Below are positions 23,176 through 33,729 of a DNA stretch of 64,000 nucleotides, one piece after another. Source of the DNA: Branchiostoma floridae (Eukaryota; Chordata; Leptocardii; Amphioxiformes; Branchiostomatidae); NCBI RefSeq assembly GCF_000003815.2, contig NC_049991.1, positions 19,489,041-19,553,040 on the forward strand, read 5' to 3'. Positions within the stretch are counted from its first letter, which is position 1; each line of letters starts with the position of its first letter. The position numbers were made by a program, and so were the translations under genes. The notes beneath the pieces were generated by a model. It ran no database searches. It saw nothing but the letters and a program-made list of their open reading frames with translations, and was not told the DNA's origin.

Positions 23176-23529
23176 ACTTGGACCTTCACAGTCCCGACAA
23201 TTACCGTCATCTACAGCCACAAAACATCTGCTCGAACATTATCTTTACAAATACCACCATTTTGCCAAAATGTTGCCTTTCTAGTATTGAATTCGAATGT
23301 TAAGGTAGCCTCCAACTTTATTGGGTATTGACTACAAGCACCTTGTCCCTATTCCAATACACATGCCGAGTCATCCCAGCTTCCAACAGAGAACAGAAAC
23401 TGGATTCAGAATAATTCCCTTTGAAATCCATTCCGGTATCGGGAGAACTCGGAGAAAAACATAGGGGTCGGGGTACCAAGGTCAAATCCATCTGTGGCGG
23501 AACATCTTATGAACACCATTACCATTGAT

Positions 23530-23935
23530 CAGCTTGGCAAGTGGGGTGCACGGAATGGGAAAACAGGGCAAGGCGGGGGAAAGGTGGGCTTGTGGTTGGC
23601 TTTGTTGACTTACAATATCTCAAAGGTTCTTGGTTAAACTCTGTATACAAGGTGGTTAAACTCTTATATTAGCATGAAAGCTCAAAGTCCTGTACTAAGA
23701 CTAGCTATGACACTTATTCTTTATTCTATTCACATATATTTTGTGAGACAAAAAGCACAATTTGCTTACATGAACCTTTCTACTAAAAGGCATGAGCGTA
23801 AAACCATGTAAAACCTGCTCAGCAAGTGGGTTGCACAGAATGAGAAAACAGGGCAAGACGGTGGGCTTGTGGTTGGCTTTGTTGACTTATAATATCTTAA
23901 AGGTTCTTTGTTAAACTCTGTATATAAGGTGGTCA
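23530..23935 (+). repeat. Direct duplication, ~285 bp apart
   Basis: AGCTTGGCAAGTGGGGTGCAC...GGGCTTGTGGTTGGCTTTGTTGAC...AAGGTTCTTGGTTAAACTCTGTAT (about 23530-23655) recurs at about 23819-23935 with small differences. Confidence 0.7.
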
Positions 23936-24044
23936 TTCTTTGTTAAACTCAGACTGTATAGTACATAACCCACTTCCAATCTGTCACTCAAAGTACATGT
24001 ACTGTACACTAAGACTAGCTATAACCCAAGAAACATTGACTGAG

Positions 24045-24245
24045 AACTTCTTCATGTTGGAAAGTCTTGGAAAATGAATTTTTTGTAACACAACATTTTG
24101 GTGACTGTCTGTCAACTTCTTCAGGGCAATTCTGACCATTTTGTGACAGCATCTGAACTGTGAGCAGCGACACCTGTCCTGCAGTACAACGTGAGCCAGT
24201 CAGAAGAAGAAGGGGACAGACGATCACCGAAACGTTGGTAAGAAT
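24045..24245. repeat. Inverted repeat with CACCGAAACGTTGG end
   Basis: On the left, GGTGACTGTCTGTCAACTTCTTCAG (minus sense) mirrors CTGAAGAAG-type sequence at 24193-24235, which reads GAAGAAGGGGACAGACGATCACCGAAACG. The plus frame gives SEEEGDRRSPKRW then a stop. A relative sits at 48285-48425, so the module is dispersed, possibly a retroelement end. Confidence 0.5.
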
Positions 24246-24601
24246 AAACCAATGATTGTGTAAACCAACTTGAAGTCAGTTTTTTTCAGTCCTGCTTACT
24301 TTGAATCATGTCTGCAAACTTAGGAATTGTATTGGTATGGTGTGGCTGTATATTATACAGTCATAAGACGATGATGGAATTACCAATAGAATTTTTATCA
24401 AAACCTTATTTCTACACACTCCATGGAGAAAATCACAGGGACCATAACATATCATACGGACTTTATCAGACATGTTTATTAGGAGAGTGAGTGAGTGATG
24501 GCACATTCGTGTCTGGTGCTGGTGTTATCGACAGTCATACTGATACAACGGTGGCAAGCTGCTCAGGAGGATTGCCCACAGACATTATCACTTTCACGCA
24601 G

Positions 24602-25638
24602 CCATTCCATCCTCACCTTGCAGTGTCAGTTTGAAGAACGACATGCTCTGATGCTCGACAGGTCCTATCAATACAATATAGTATTAGTGTAGGTCGCATG
24701 GCGCAATCGGCAGGGTGTTCGATTCACAACCCACAGGTTCTGGGTTCGAAACTGTTGATGTGAAATTCTGTTCTCACCTTGCAGTGTCAGTTTGAAGAAC
24801 GACATGCTCTGATGCTTGACAGGTCCTATCAATACAATAGTATTAGTGGAGATCGTATGGCACAGTCGGCAAGGTGTTCAATTCACAACCCAGAAGTTCT
24901 GGGTTCGAATCCGTTGATGTGGCATTCTGTTCTCACCTTTCAGTCAGTTTAAGGAATGACATGCTCTGATGCTTGACAGGTCCTATCAATACAATAGTAT
25001 TAGTGGAGATCGTATGGCACAGTCGGCAAGGTGTTCAATTCACAACCCAGAGGTTCTGGGTTCGAATCCGTTGATGCGATATTCCGTTCTCACCTTCCAG
25101 TCAGTTTGAGGAACGACATGCTCTGTTACTTGACAGGTCCTATCAATACAATAGTGTTAGTGGAGGTCGTGTGGCGCAATCGGCAGGGTGTTCGATTCAC
25201 AACCCAGAGGTTCTGGGTTCGAATCCGTTGATGTGACATTCTGTTCTCACCTTTCAGTCAGTTTGAGGAATGACATGCTCTGATGCTTGACAGGTCCTAT
25301 CAATACAATAGTATTAGTGGAGATCGTATGGCACAGTCGGCAAGGTGTTCAATTCACAACGTAACCCAGAAGTTCTGGGTTTGAATCTGTTGATGTGACA
25401 TTCCGTCCTCACCTTTCAGTGTCAGTTTGAAGAACGGCATGCTCTGATGCTTGACAGGTCCTATCAATACAATAGTATTAGTGGAGATCGTATGGCACAG
25501 TCGGCAAGGTGTTCAATTCACAACCAGAAGTTCTGGGTTCGAATCTGTTGATGTGACATTCCGTCCTCACCTTCCAGTCAGTTTGAAGAATGACATGCTC
25601 TGATGCTTGACAGGTCCTATCAATACAATATAGTATTA
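24602..25638 (+). repeat. Tandem array of tRNA-like SINE heads, left part
   Basis: After a truncated first unit, six units of about 157-164 bp start at 24691, 24850, 25007, 25164, 25321 and 25485. Each has an A-box-like TGGCGCAATCGG or TGGCACAGTCGG and a B-box-like GGTTCGAATCC, followed by TTCTCACCTT-CAGTCAGTTTGA, GACATGCTCTGATGCTTGACAGG and CAATACAATAGTATTA. Two unit types alternate as A-B-B-A-B-B. The array is interrupted at 25639 by a transposon. Confidence 0.9.
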
Positions 25639-27784
25639 CCTCTGTGAAAATTCAAGCGTCTCAGACGGCGAAACGCCGTTTGCGACAACCGTCCAAGGCG
25701 TCTTAAATTATTGGGACGCTTTGGACGGTTACGGCGGCGGACGGCATGGGACGGGCTTTTGAACGCCCGACGAAACGTCCAAGACGGTCCGAACGGCATA
25801 ACAAACGCTTGGACGCGTCTAGATTGGCACTTTAGACGCGTCCGGTCGGACGTTCGGGACGTCCGAGACGGCGTCTGAAAGCGGGCAGCCGGACGCTCCC
25901 GCGCTCCGTCGGGCGGGCCCCCCGCTGGGAACAGACGTCTCTGCGGACGGACCAGACGCCGATTGCGACGGGCGTAAATGACGTAATCCAGGCTGCTGGG
26001 ACGGATCGGACGCCGGTTGCGACGGGCATAAACGGCGTAATCCAGGCCGCTGGTACGGGCGGTAGCCTCCACCACGCCTTCCCACGGGGGGTACAGATCG
26101 TAAAATTCGACAGAAAATGGAATGAAAGGCCAAGAGGCTGTCATCGCTATATTATTAAAGGTTAATATCTGGGCCAAACTCCTAGCAAAATATTTTTTCT
26201 TCAAGACACAGTTTTAGTTAGTCAGGCAGTACGGTAGAAACTCATAACGGGCCGGTGCATTTAATTTGGAACGTGCGTAGACGGCTGCCCGGACGCCGTT
26301 TCTGACGCCGTCCGGTCACGGCTATAATTTTATGGCCTGTTGGGACAAGCGTTGCCACATACCAAACAAACAAATATTCAGCCAGGCAGTGAATTGTAGA
26401 AGACCACCCACCACCGGGCCGTCAGGTTTAGCTAAAATCAAACACAACTTGAACAAATTTCTTCGTAAATTGTTTACACGTACTCCGCGGCGTTTAATCA
26501 ACTTTGCTACATGTACGAAATTCAATCCGGCCTTCAATCGTGTCCGCGGCTTTTTGTGCCGCCGTGCCGACACGTTACATCAGAATGGACGAGCCCACAT
26601 AACATCAAGGGTAAATACAGGACGTTTGAAATTTTCTATAGTAAATTTTAATTGCACCAGTATTTGCTAAAGACTGGATATATAAATGTGAAATAACGTT
26701 AAATTTTCTACAAAGATCATAAGTCATTTTTTTTATTTCGAGGTAGCGAAATAAAGTCTTCCGTTTCATAAGTTCCTAACCTCAAGTAGTTGGAAGAGCC
26801 GACTAAGATTTTGATTGGCACCGGCAAAATCGGTAGGTGCTATCTCATTATCTGTTGTCTAAATCTACATTTTAACAGCATTATCATTCTTAATAGAAAC
26901 AACAGATATTTTTACAAGTATTCTACAACGTGTTCATAATTCTTTTTATTTTGTGGCATCAAAACAAGATCCTAAATTTTATCATTTCTTCGCGTATGTG
27001 GGGAGGGCACCCGTAACAACAAGTCGTCGGTAAACTTTGCAACAGATGATTGTACAAAAAATTAGAATAAAATGCGAAGTATTCACTTACCGGCGCCTGC
27101 AAAGTATCGACAATCAGCTAACGGAAGAACCGCTGCTTCTTTTGACGTCTGTCACATCTGTGATTTCTGCTGTCCAAGGTTTGCTGCTTCGAGTAAGTAG
27201 TATAATTTTTCCCCCTTGTCGGCGCACGACAAATAATTTTTGTACATTCTTTTTAGTATAAATAACGGATACAGTCATCGCCGTAAACCCAACCTCAGCA
27301 CAATGTCGTACAAACATCAGCTGCTACGTCTAGACGTGAAGTCCTTGGTCCAAAAGTGCGCAAAATTTAACAAACGGACATGAAATCCACAGAAATAGTC
27401 ACCTTCTGAACATAAGTCCTGCAACCGCCGGAGTGTTCAACGGTCTGAAATTCGAATTCACCCGCTGAAATTGGCGCATGTGCAGAAGTTAAAACGTCAT
27501 GTTTCCCGTGGGGATCATAAGAAAAGACGCAGCCGTCTGCCGGCGTCGGGTGACTAAGTATTTTATAGCCCCATCAGTGGCCGTCTCCGACGGCAATGGA
27601 AGGTCTTTCAGCCGTTCGGGCGTTCACCATAAAAACTGACAGAACGGCACGGACGCTCACGATGTGTCCGCGGCCGTTTCGGACGGCAATGAACGCGTCC
27701 AGAACGTCTGAAACGCGCGCGGACGCCATTGGACGCTTGTAGACGCCGTCCGGGCAGTTTCGGACGCTTGAATTTTCACAGAGG
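25639..27784. mobile_element. 2146-bp DNA transposon, TA target site
   Basis: The ends are a perfect 22-bp inverted repeat beginning CCTCTGTGAAAATTCAAGCG. The flanking array sequence shows that TA (25637-25638 and 27785-27786) was duplicated on insertion. The outer about 450 bp on the left and 290 bp on the right are extremely CpG-rich, with dozens of GGACG/CGTCC motifs in both orientations. AGACGGCTGC recurs inverted at about 26279 and 27525. TATA-like CTATAAAATA faces inward from the right end (27559-27568, minus strand). Internal frames (112, 74 and 83 aa) show no transposase motif, so it looks non-autonomous. A TA duplication suits Tc1/mariner-like or ISL2EU-like elements. Confidence 0.85.
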
Positions 27785-27786
27785 TA

Positions 27787-28265
27787 GTGTAGGTCGCGTG
27801 GCGCAATTGGCAAGGTGTTCAATTCACAACCCAGAAGTTCTGGGTTCGAATCTGTTGATGTGACATTCCGTTCTCACCTTCCAGTCAGTTTGAAGAACAA
27901 CATGCTCTGCTGCCTGACAGGTCCTATCAATACAATATAGTATTAGTGTAGGTCGCGTGGCGCAATCGGCAGGGTGTTCGATTCACAACTCAGAGGTTCT
28001 GGGTTCGAATCCGTCAATGTGACATTCCGTCCTCACCTTTCAGTCAGTTTGAGGAATGACACTTTCTGCTGCTTGACGGGTCCTATCAGTACAATATAGT
28101 ATTGGTGGATGTTGCGTGGCACAATCGGCATGGTGTTCGGTTCACAACTCAGAGGTTCAGGGTTCGAATCTTTTGATGTGACATTCTGTTCTCACCTTCC
28201 AGTCAGTTTGAAGAATGACATTTTCTATTACTTGACAGGTCCTATCAATACAATAGTATTAGTGT
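27787..28265 (+). repeat. Tandem array of tRNA-like SINE heads, right part
   Basis: Three more units (27791, 27950, 28109; 157-159 bp) continue the array after the transposon in the same phase. They are closer to type A of the left part. The unit at 28109 is more diverged (ATGTTGCGTGGCACAATCGG). The array passes directly into the full SINE at 28266. Confidence 0.85.
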
Positions 28266-28595
28266 AGGTCGTGTGGCGCAATCGGCAGGGTGTTCGATTC
28301 ACAACCCACAGGTTCTGGGTTCGAATCCGTTGATGGGCCACTGATCTTGTGCCCTTGGGAAAGGCACTTTACTCGTCTTTCATCACTTCACTCAGGTAAA
28401 ATTGAGTACCAGAGGAGCCACATGTAAAAGAACCCACCGCACTGATCAAAAAGAGAAGGGGTCCTTCCCAGTGTGAATGGATCAGATAAATCTGTCTGGG
28501 TATACAGCTTGTACAGTTCAGTTATAACCTGTTGTGTTACACCTTAAGATAGTTTACCAGGTATGCAATACAAACAAAACAAAAAAAAAAGTTCC
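28266..28595 (+). mobile_element. Full-length tRNA-derived SINE
   Basis: It starts with the same tRNA-like head as the array (A box TGGCGCAATCGG, B box GGTTCGAATCC). It then departs at about 28336 into CACTGATCTTGTGCCCTTGGGAAAGGC, CACTCAGGTAAAATTGAGTACC, AGAGGAGCC and a body ending in an A-rich tail (28570-28592). Related copies lie at 1895-2062 (minus) and 55150-55310. It is the only unit in the array with the body and tail. Confidence 0.8.
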
Positions 28596-29053
28596 TAGAA
28601 CTATAACTTAAATCATGGTTGCTGGTTGAATAACACTCATCATAAGAAAAGAAAATTAAATTAACACAACTTTTGTTCCTTTTCATGTATTAGATTTTAG
28701 GATATAATACTGTAACATGTTTTTCCTTGTTTCCCTTGTGGAAACAAACCTTCTTATCGTACATCCTACTGTAATGGAATTCACGAGGCATGACAGTTAT
28801 GCTTCCAGACCTGGCCCCTTAGCTTGCCAGACGACGGGCAGTTTTCATGCATACACCCACTCACAGAGTCACCTTCTAAAGCCCGGAGTCTGGGTCAATG
28901 TCAGCAAAAGGAGAAGCCACATAAAGAGATCAGGGATTGCAGATTCCAGGAAGGCTCCGGCATGGAAACTTGAAGACGACAAGTTCAAAGACGTGGAGAA
29001 GAGAGACTGTCAAGGTGGAGGAGCAGGAGAGGCCAGATGATGTATTGATCAGT

Positions 29054-29500
29054 TGCACTTGGCAGTCTGAGCTTGACCCAAGCAGTTTGCTCAGCAGTGG
29101 CAGAAAAATGTCTGGTGAAATGTCTAGAAATGTTTGATTTGCATTCTTGCAGCTGGAACAAAGGCAAAATTGAAGATACTACTTTACTAAGTTTCTGATG
29201 TTTCATTTATGGTTTGCATGCTGAATTGTACATGTGTTGATTGCTTGCACTTGGCAGTCTGCGCTTGACCCAAGCAGTTTGCTCAGCAGTGGCAGAAAAA
29301 TGTCTGGTGAAATGTTTGATTTGCATTCTTGTAGCTGGAACAAAGGCAAAATTGAAGATACTACTTTTACTTAGTTTCTGATGTTTTATTTTATGGTTTG
29401 CATGCTGAATTGTACATGTGTTGATTGCTTGCACTTGGCAGTCTGCGCTTGATCTAAGTAGTTTGCTCACCTACAGTGCCAGAAAAATGTCTGCTGTTTG
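29054..29500 (+). repeat. Tandem repeat, ~185-192 bp, 2.4 copies
   Basis: TTGCACTTGGCAGTCTG-GCTTGACCCAAGCAGTTTGCTCA begins at about 29053, 29245 and 29429. The intervening ATTTGCATTCTTG-AGCTGGAACAAAGGCAAAATTGAAG is nearly identical between copies. The minus-strand 73- and 87-aa frames are repeat translations. Confidence 0.85.
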
Positions 29501-29919
29501 TCTAGAATTGTTTTTTGGGGGGTCAAAATCATTCTTTTTATGGTTGATGAAAAACATAGATGAAGAAAATCATGGCAATCATAGAAAATAAAGAAACACA
29601 TAAGCAACAACAACACAAAAACCTAACCGAGAACAAATGGCTATGATCAACAATTGTAGATCAGGACCCTTCCATTCTGAACAGAAGAATAACGTACCAA
29701 AATTAACTCTATAGAACAAAGTGTAATCCAATGTTCTTTAGAATCTTACAGTGTCTATTCTCTGTTTCACCTTGATAATAGAGATCTGTTGCTTATTTTT
29801 CTCATAACGCATGTAAGCAATCTAACATAAAAGAGAAAATTGTGAGAGAAGAGTATGAAATGTGCAGGCAGATAGACTAGCAAATATTACTTCATGCCAA
29901 GGAAACAAAGTAAATTTTA
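29500..29919. other. A+T-rich DNA, nothing seen
   Basis: No gene, RNA or clear repeat was recognised. Confidence 0.5.
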
Positions 29920-30141
29920 AAGTTATCTATGAATTGTCCTAAATTTTAGAGGTATCTGTGGATTGTCCTCAATTTTGAATTTATCTGGATTGTCCTCAAT
30001 TTTGAATTTATCTGTGGATTGTCCTAAATTTTGTATTCATCTGTGAATTGTCCTAAATTTCAAAGGTATCTGTGGATTGTCCTCAATTTTGAATTTATCT
30101 GTGGATTGTCCTAAATTCTAAAGTTATCTGTAGATTTTCCT
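29920..30141 (+). repeat. Minisatellite, ~28-30 bp, about 8 units
   Basis: Variants of TTATCTGTGGATTGTCCT followed by AAATTTTGAA or CAATTTTGAA are repeated head to tail from GTTATCTATGAATTGTCC to ATCTGTAGATTTTCC. Units differ by one to four bases. Confidence 0.85.
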
Positions 30142-30299
30142 AACACCCAGGAACTGTGCACTCACTCTAGTGGGGGGCTGTGTGCGGCATACACTCAGCT
30201 CCAATGACATAACCCATTTGTACACATTGAGGGTCGCCAGGGTTTAACTATTCATATAAAGAGCTGTATCAGTATTACCCGATGGCTGTGTAATTGGCC

Positions 30300-30850
30300 A
30301 TCCCATAGAGATGGAAGATAAGCAGCACCCGATCTGCCCTAAAAGGGACAGCCGCGGATGCCATATGCATGGAGGTTACCACGTCAAGATATTCAGCACC
30401 CTGGACAAAAGCCTGGCAAGTGTAAGCCCGACGAGGGATTGGATATTGATTGGCCCAGGGGTTCCGTTCGCAGCTGTATCAAACTGCGAGAGAGCCAGAC
30501 TGATATCTCCATCTCACCTCCACCCACCTCTCTCTCTCCCTTCTGCTCGAGGCACGCTGCGAGAAGCTGCGTAAATTATTCATCCCGACACATTCACAAA
30601 AATTTGAAAACTAATTGGGAGAGTGACTGCCTGCCAATCATGCGCGCTTCCCTGACGGCATCAGCCCGGTAGGCCCCACTTGATATTCATAGTGGGCAAT
30701 TACACTCAGGAAGGAATCGCTCTGAATGTCATGCCTTGTTCGGTGGCGGCGGTCCCCAAAATCAGGTTTGCCTCGTTGGTATTCAGGACGGCTTGCCAGA
30801 CCACGTGACCCGGACGGGCAAACTAGATTGGTTTGCATTAAGATCCTGGA
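30300..30850. other. Unique GC-richer block upstream of candidate exon
   Basis: Non-repetitive and CpG-containing, with ATGCCATATGCATGG and a GATTGGATATTGATTGG segment. Overlapping frames in several phases on both strands argue against real coding. Possible promoter-proximal regulatory DNA for the 30850-31475 block. Confidence 0.3.
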
Positions 30851-31475
30851 CGGCGGGGAACTGAGCACAACACCAATAACTTTATTGTGCGTGTGAGTGT
30901 CGGATTAGTGGGCGGTGCTCTCTCTCTCTCTCCCTTGCTACGAGCACCTCCATACGACCGACGGCAGCCGTGTGTTCGGCAGTCGGGCACGACGTATCGC
31001 AGAGCGCGCAGTTGTGGCAGTGTGCAAACAGGGATCACGATCTGAGTGGAGTACTTCTGTGTGCATCCTCTCTCTTGGCTGAGTGCTCCGGAATAGCTGT
31101 GTTCCCTCGACGGCTTCATGTAAAGGATTTTATTGCAGGAGATTGTGTAGAATCAGACGTCCGTCTCTCTCTCGGTCGGACCCAGCACCACGACCAACCA
31201 ATTGTTCTCTAATCCTATCAGGCATCGTCGGCCCTCGACGGAAGGCAACCCTGCAGGAGGCCCACCTACCCATCAGGTTGGAGCGTGCGTTGGCAAGCAA
31301 GCAGGCAGGCAGGCAAGCAAGCCAGCCAGGCAGGCCGCCTGCATACTGAAACTGATTGCACACGCACGGTGCACGGGGAAAAATCAGGCAGGTGGCTGCT
31401 GCTTGTGTAAACACAACACCGGCCCCAGAGCTGCGATCGGGAAGGCTTCACGGTCGGCAGTCTTGCGGTTTTGAG
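30850..31475 (+). promoter_or_regulatory. CpG-rich candidate promoter and 5' non-coding exon
   Basis: This is one of the most GC- and CpG-rich unique stretches of the window. A CT-repeat (30919-30934) is followed by CpG-rich sequence without a long frame. It ends TTTTGAG followed by GTGAGTG, a near-ideal splice donor (GT at 31476-31477). Such a profile fits a long 5' UTR first exon of a plus-strand gene whose coding exons lie downstream, perhaps beyond the window. The start site and gene identity cannot be told. Confidence 0.4.
31290..31345 (+). repeat. Imperfect GCAA/GCAG tetranucleotide repeat
   Basis: GCAAGCAAGCAGGCAGGCAG continues as GCAAGCAAGCCAGCCAGGCAGG, inside the candidate 5' exon. 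The repeat also creates short artefact frames rich in Ala/Cys/Leu. Confidence 0.8.
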
Positions 31476-32560
31476 GTGAGTGATTGTTTCTTGTGCTGAT
31501 TGTATCTCTGTGGTGTGTGGCAGTATGCGATAGTACTGGCTGTGAGGCCTCTGGTTTTGGCCAGGCGAAGGCCAGACGGTATCTCCTCATGTTTCAGGGG
31601 ATTTGATCCAGTCTGCACTCACCTACTCACCATGAACGACCATGCATGGCACTGGCGTTGCCCGGAGGCTTCCCCCATCTGGCACGAATACTGATGTTTT
31701 GCGATGATTACCGCTCAGAAAAAGCACGGACATAAAACGGCGTGGGGAAAATGCTCATGATTAGGGCACTTTTCCCGCGCTATGTGGACAGAGCATGGAC
31801 CAAGTTAATAGCCGGTTGTCTGATTTAATTTTGATTAATCAGGCTTCATTTGAAAGAGGCAGAAGGGAACATGGTGCGTTGGTAGACTGGCGCATCAGAT
31901 GGAGTCAGTTTACAGGAAGGATTTTGGAAAGCAATTTCATCGCCTCACACAAAAATGGCATGTGATTATCCATCTCAGTCCATCCTGCTTTATTTTACTT
32001 CAAAAGAGATAAAACAACCCTATCAATCAATGCCAAAGAAAATTGCGTGGTGCAGTGTTGAATACGAAGAATATTTTGAAGCGATGATAATAAAGGTAGT
32101 GTGGAGGAAAGATACTGCAACGTATGCTTCTCCATATCCGTCAAATGAATCGTTTCCTCTAATCATTTCCCCCAGTTAATTTCATCTTTACAAGGAATTA
32201 AATGCTTCATCAATCATGTCCAGAATAAGATATATTGTACGCTTTAAGACAAAGCAAATGTTTTAAGGGGAGAATATATATATTCCGGTCCTGCATCTAT
32301 GAATAAAGCGGTGTCGCCGAAGGGTCCCGTGCCTTCTTCCCAGACGGACATGCAAACCTGATTTTATGATTACATTGTCGTCTCCGCGGACTGGGACCCC
32401 ATCCATCATCCACAGTTGTCCGTTCCGTTGTTCCTGCCGTGTACCTCTTGCCGGCAGGTGTATCATCCGAGCTAAGCGTTATTAGATTACAGTTAGTTGC
32501 CCTTCATACCGATACCTTTTGTTTGTAAAGTAGATTATAGTCCCGTCAATCCCCATTTTT

Positions 32561-32589
32561 GCATTTTGCGACTTGCAGTCGCAAAATGC
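32561..32589. repeat. Perfect 13-bp stem, 3-nt loop
   Basis: GCATTTTGCGACT-TGC-AGTCGCAAAATGC directly follows the first copy of the 120-bp duplication. It has no U-run after it that would suggest a terminator. Confidence 0.8.
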
Positions 32590-32714
32590 CTTCTATCCAT
32601 AGTAGTCGCCGTTGTGATGGGGTGATGGGGTGATGGAGTGATGTTGAGATGAACGGACCTGTTCAATTCATGCCAAACATTTCTATACCTGTTAAAACAG
32701 GCGTTTCTTCAACA

Positions 32715-32798
32715 TGTTCGCACTGGCGCAGTGGTTAGAGTTTACGCATTCTAAACCAATGCACCCGGTTCGAATCCGGGGAGGTAGATTTTTTTTTT
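32715..32798 (+). tRNA. tRNA-like sequence, probably a pseudogene
   Basis: A-box TGGCGCAGTGGTTAGAG, an anticodon-like stem GTTTA/TAAAC with a 7-nt loop whose middle is CAT (32747-32749), a strong T-arm CCCGG-TTCGAAT-CCGGG, and a T-run (32789-32798) that could stop Pol III. The 5' acceptor strand does not pair with the 3' GAGGTAG, and the loop lacks T33. A tRNA pseudogene or SINE head is therefore more likely than a working tRNA-Met. Confidence 0.4.
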
Positions 32799-32841
32799 TT
32801 CTTTTTTACATCCATTGAAATACTAATTTTTACATCCATTT

Positions 32842-32920
32842 GGCCACACCAATTTATTTCTTTGGTTAACGGATTCGCCGCTTCGTTTTTTTGCCGAATA
32901 GAAATAAAAATTAAAAGAAA
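32842..32920. mobile_element. Half of a Harbinger-like MITE
   Basis: GGCCACACCAATTTATTTC-TTGGTTAACGGATTC matches the terminal repeat of the 3001-3366 family. No matching right end was found downstream. Confidence 0.55.
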
Positions 32921-33729
32921 AAAAACTTAAAAATGCCCGCAACAGAGCTCACTCAAAAACAGGCAGTGTAGTGAAATTTGCTGCAGTTCACGCAAATTTT
33001 AACAGGTGGCGTCTAGATCTAGATTCAGGCACATATGTGAATCTCTCCATGCGCCAATATCAGGTTTAGTTACTCTGTTCTATTTATATGACATTCTAAT
33101 AACTAGAAAAAAACGTTCACACACGCAAACATTGGCAAAATGCCAGCTTTTTTAAAAGCACTTGTTTTAGAGGGATTTGAATCTATGATTCGGTATCTCC
33201 ATTGCTGTTGGTAGCACCTATTTCCACAGAAGCACTTGTACCTCTTGCCGGCAGGTGTATCATCCGAGCTGTGTTATTAGACTGTAGTCAGTTGCCCTTC
33301 ATACCGATACCTTTTGTTTGCAAAGTAGATTATACTCCCGTCAATCCCTATTTTTTCCAGTGGGACTTGATTATGCGTCTCCGTTGGTGTAGCACCTGTT
33401 TCTACTGAAGCACTTTGTTAATGCATTGAATTCATTTTGGCTCGTGTCCTGGACTTAATTGCTGCAAGGTCTTTTAGTCAGCTCCTTGATTTTTGTAGAT
33501 GCATTTAGACAAACCAAACCAAATGTCATGCCAGGTATTTCCATCCACATGTAGGTATTTTTTCATGTTTTCTCAAAAATACCTTAGGATGTGTTCCGTT
33601 TGTTTTTTCTTACCAATAGGCGTGTCTCCTGCTTCCATTTTTAATTGCTTTCATGTTCCCATATAACTCCTCAGCTTTTTAGATTTAACCTAAGCCTCTG
33701 AAGGCAAATTCTTTCTGAATCAGCATTTA

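Larger units (their letters stand above)
32441..33355 (+). repeat. 120-bp direct duplication, ~800 bp apart
   Basis: TACCTCTTGCCGGCAGGTGTATCATCCGAGCT... through TACCGATACCTTTTGTTTG and GTAGATTATA-TCCCGTCAATCC occurs at 32441-32560 and 33238-33355 with few changes. The DNA between includes the hairpin, the tRNA-like unit and a half MITE, so the copies flank inserted material. Confidence 0.8.

Noticed and set aside
25620-26204. 194-aa Arg/Pro-rich minus-strand frame
   Set aside because: It crosses the transposon border at 25638/25639 and follows the CpG-rich GGACG subterminal repeats. Openness comes from composition.
24691-28340. Cluster of functional tRNA genes
   Set aside because: A and B boxes are present, but the units do not form acceptor or T-stems and are embedded in 158-bp SINE-head repeats.
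30311-31590. Several overlapping 60-104 aa frames on both strands
   Set aside because: They reflect CpG-rich composition of the candidate promoter region; no frame dominates.
32441-33355. LTR retrotransposon with 120-bp LTRs
   Set aside because: The repeats lack TG...CA termini, there is no primer-binding site or coding region between them, and other insertions explain the interior.
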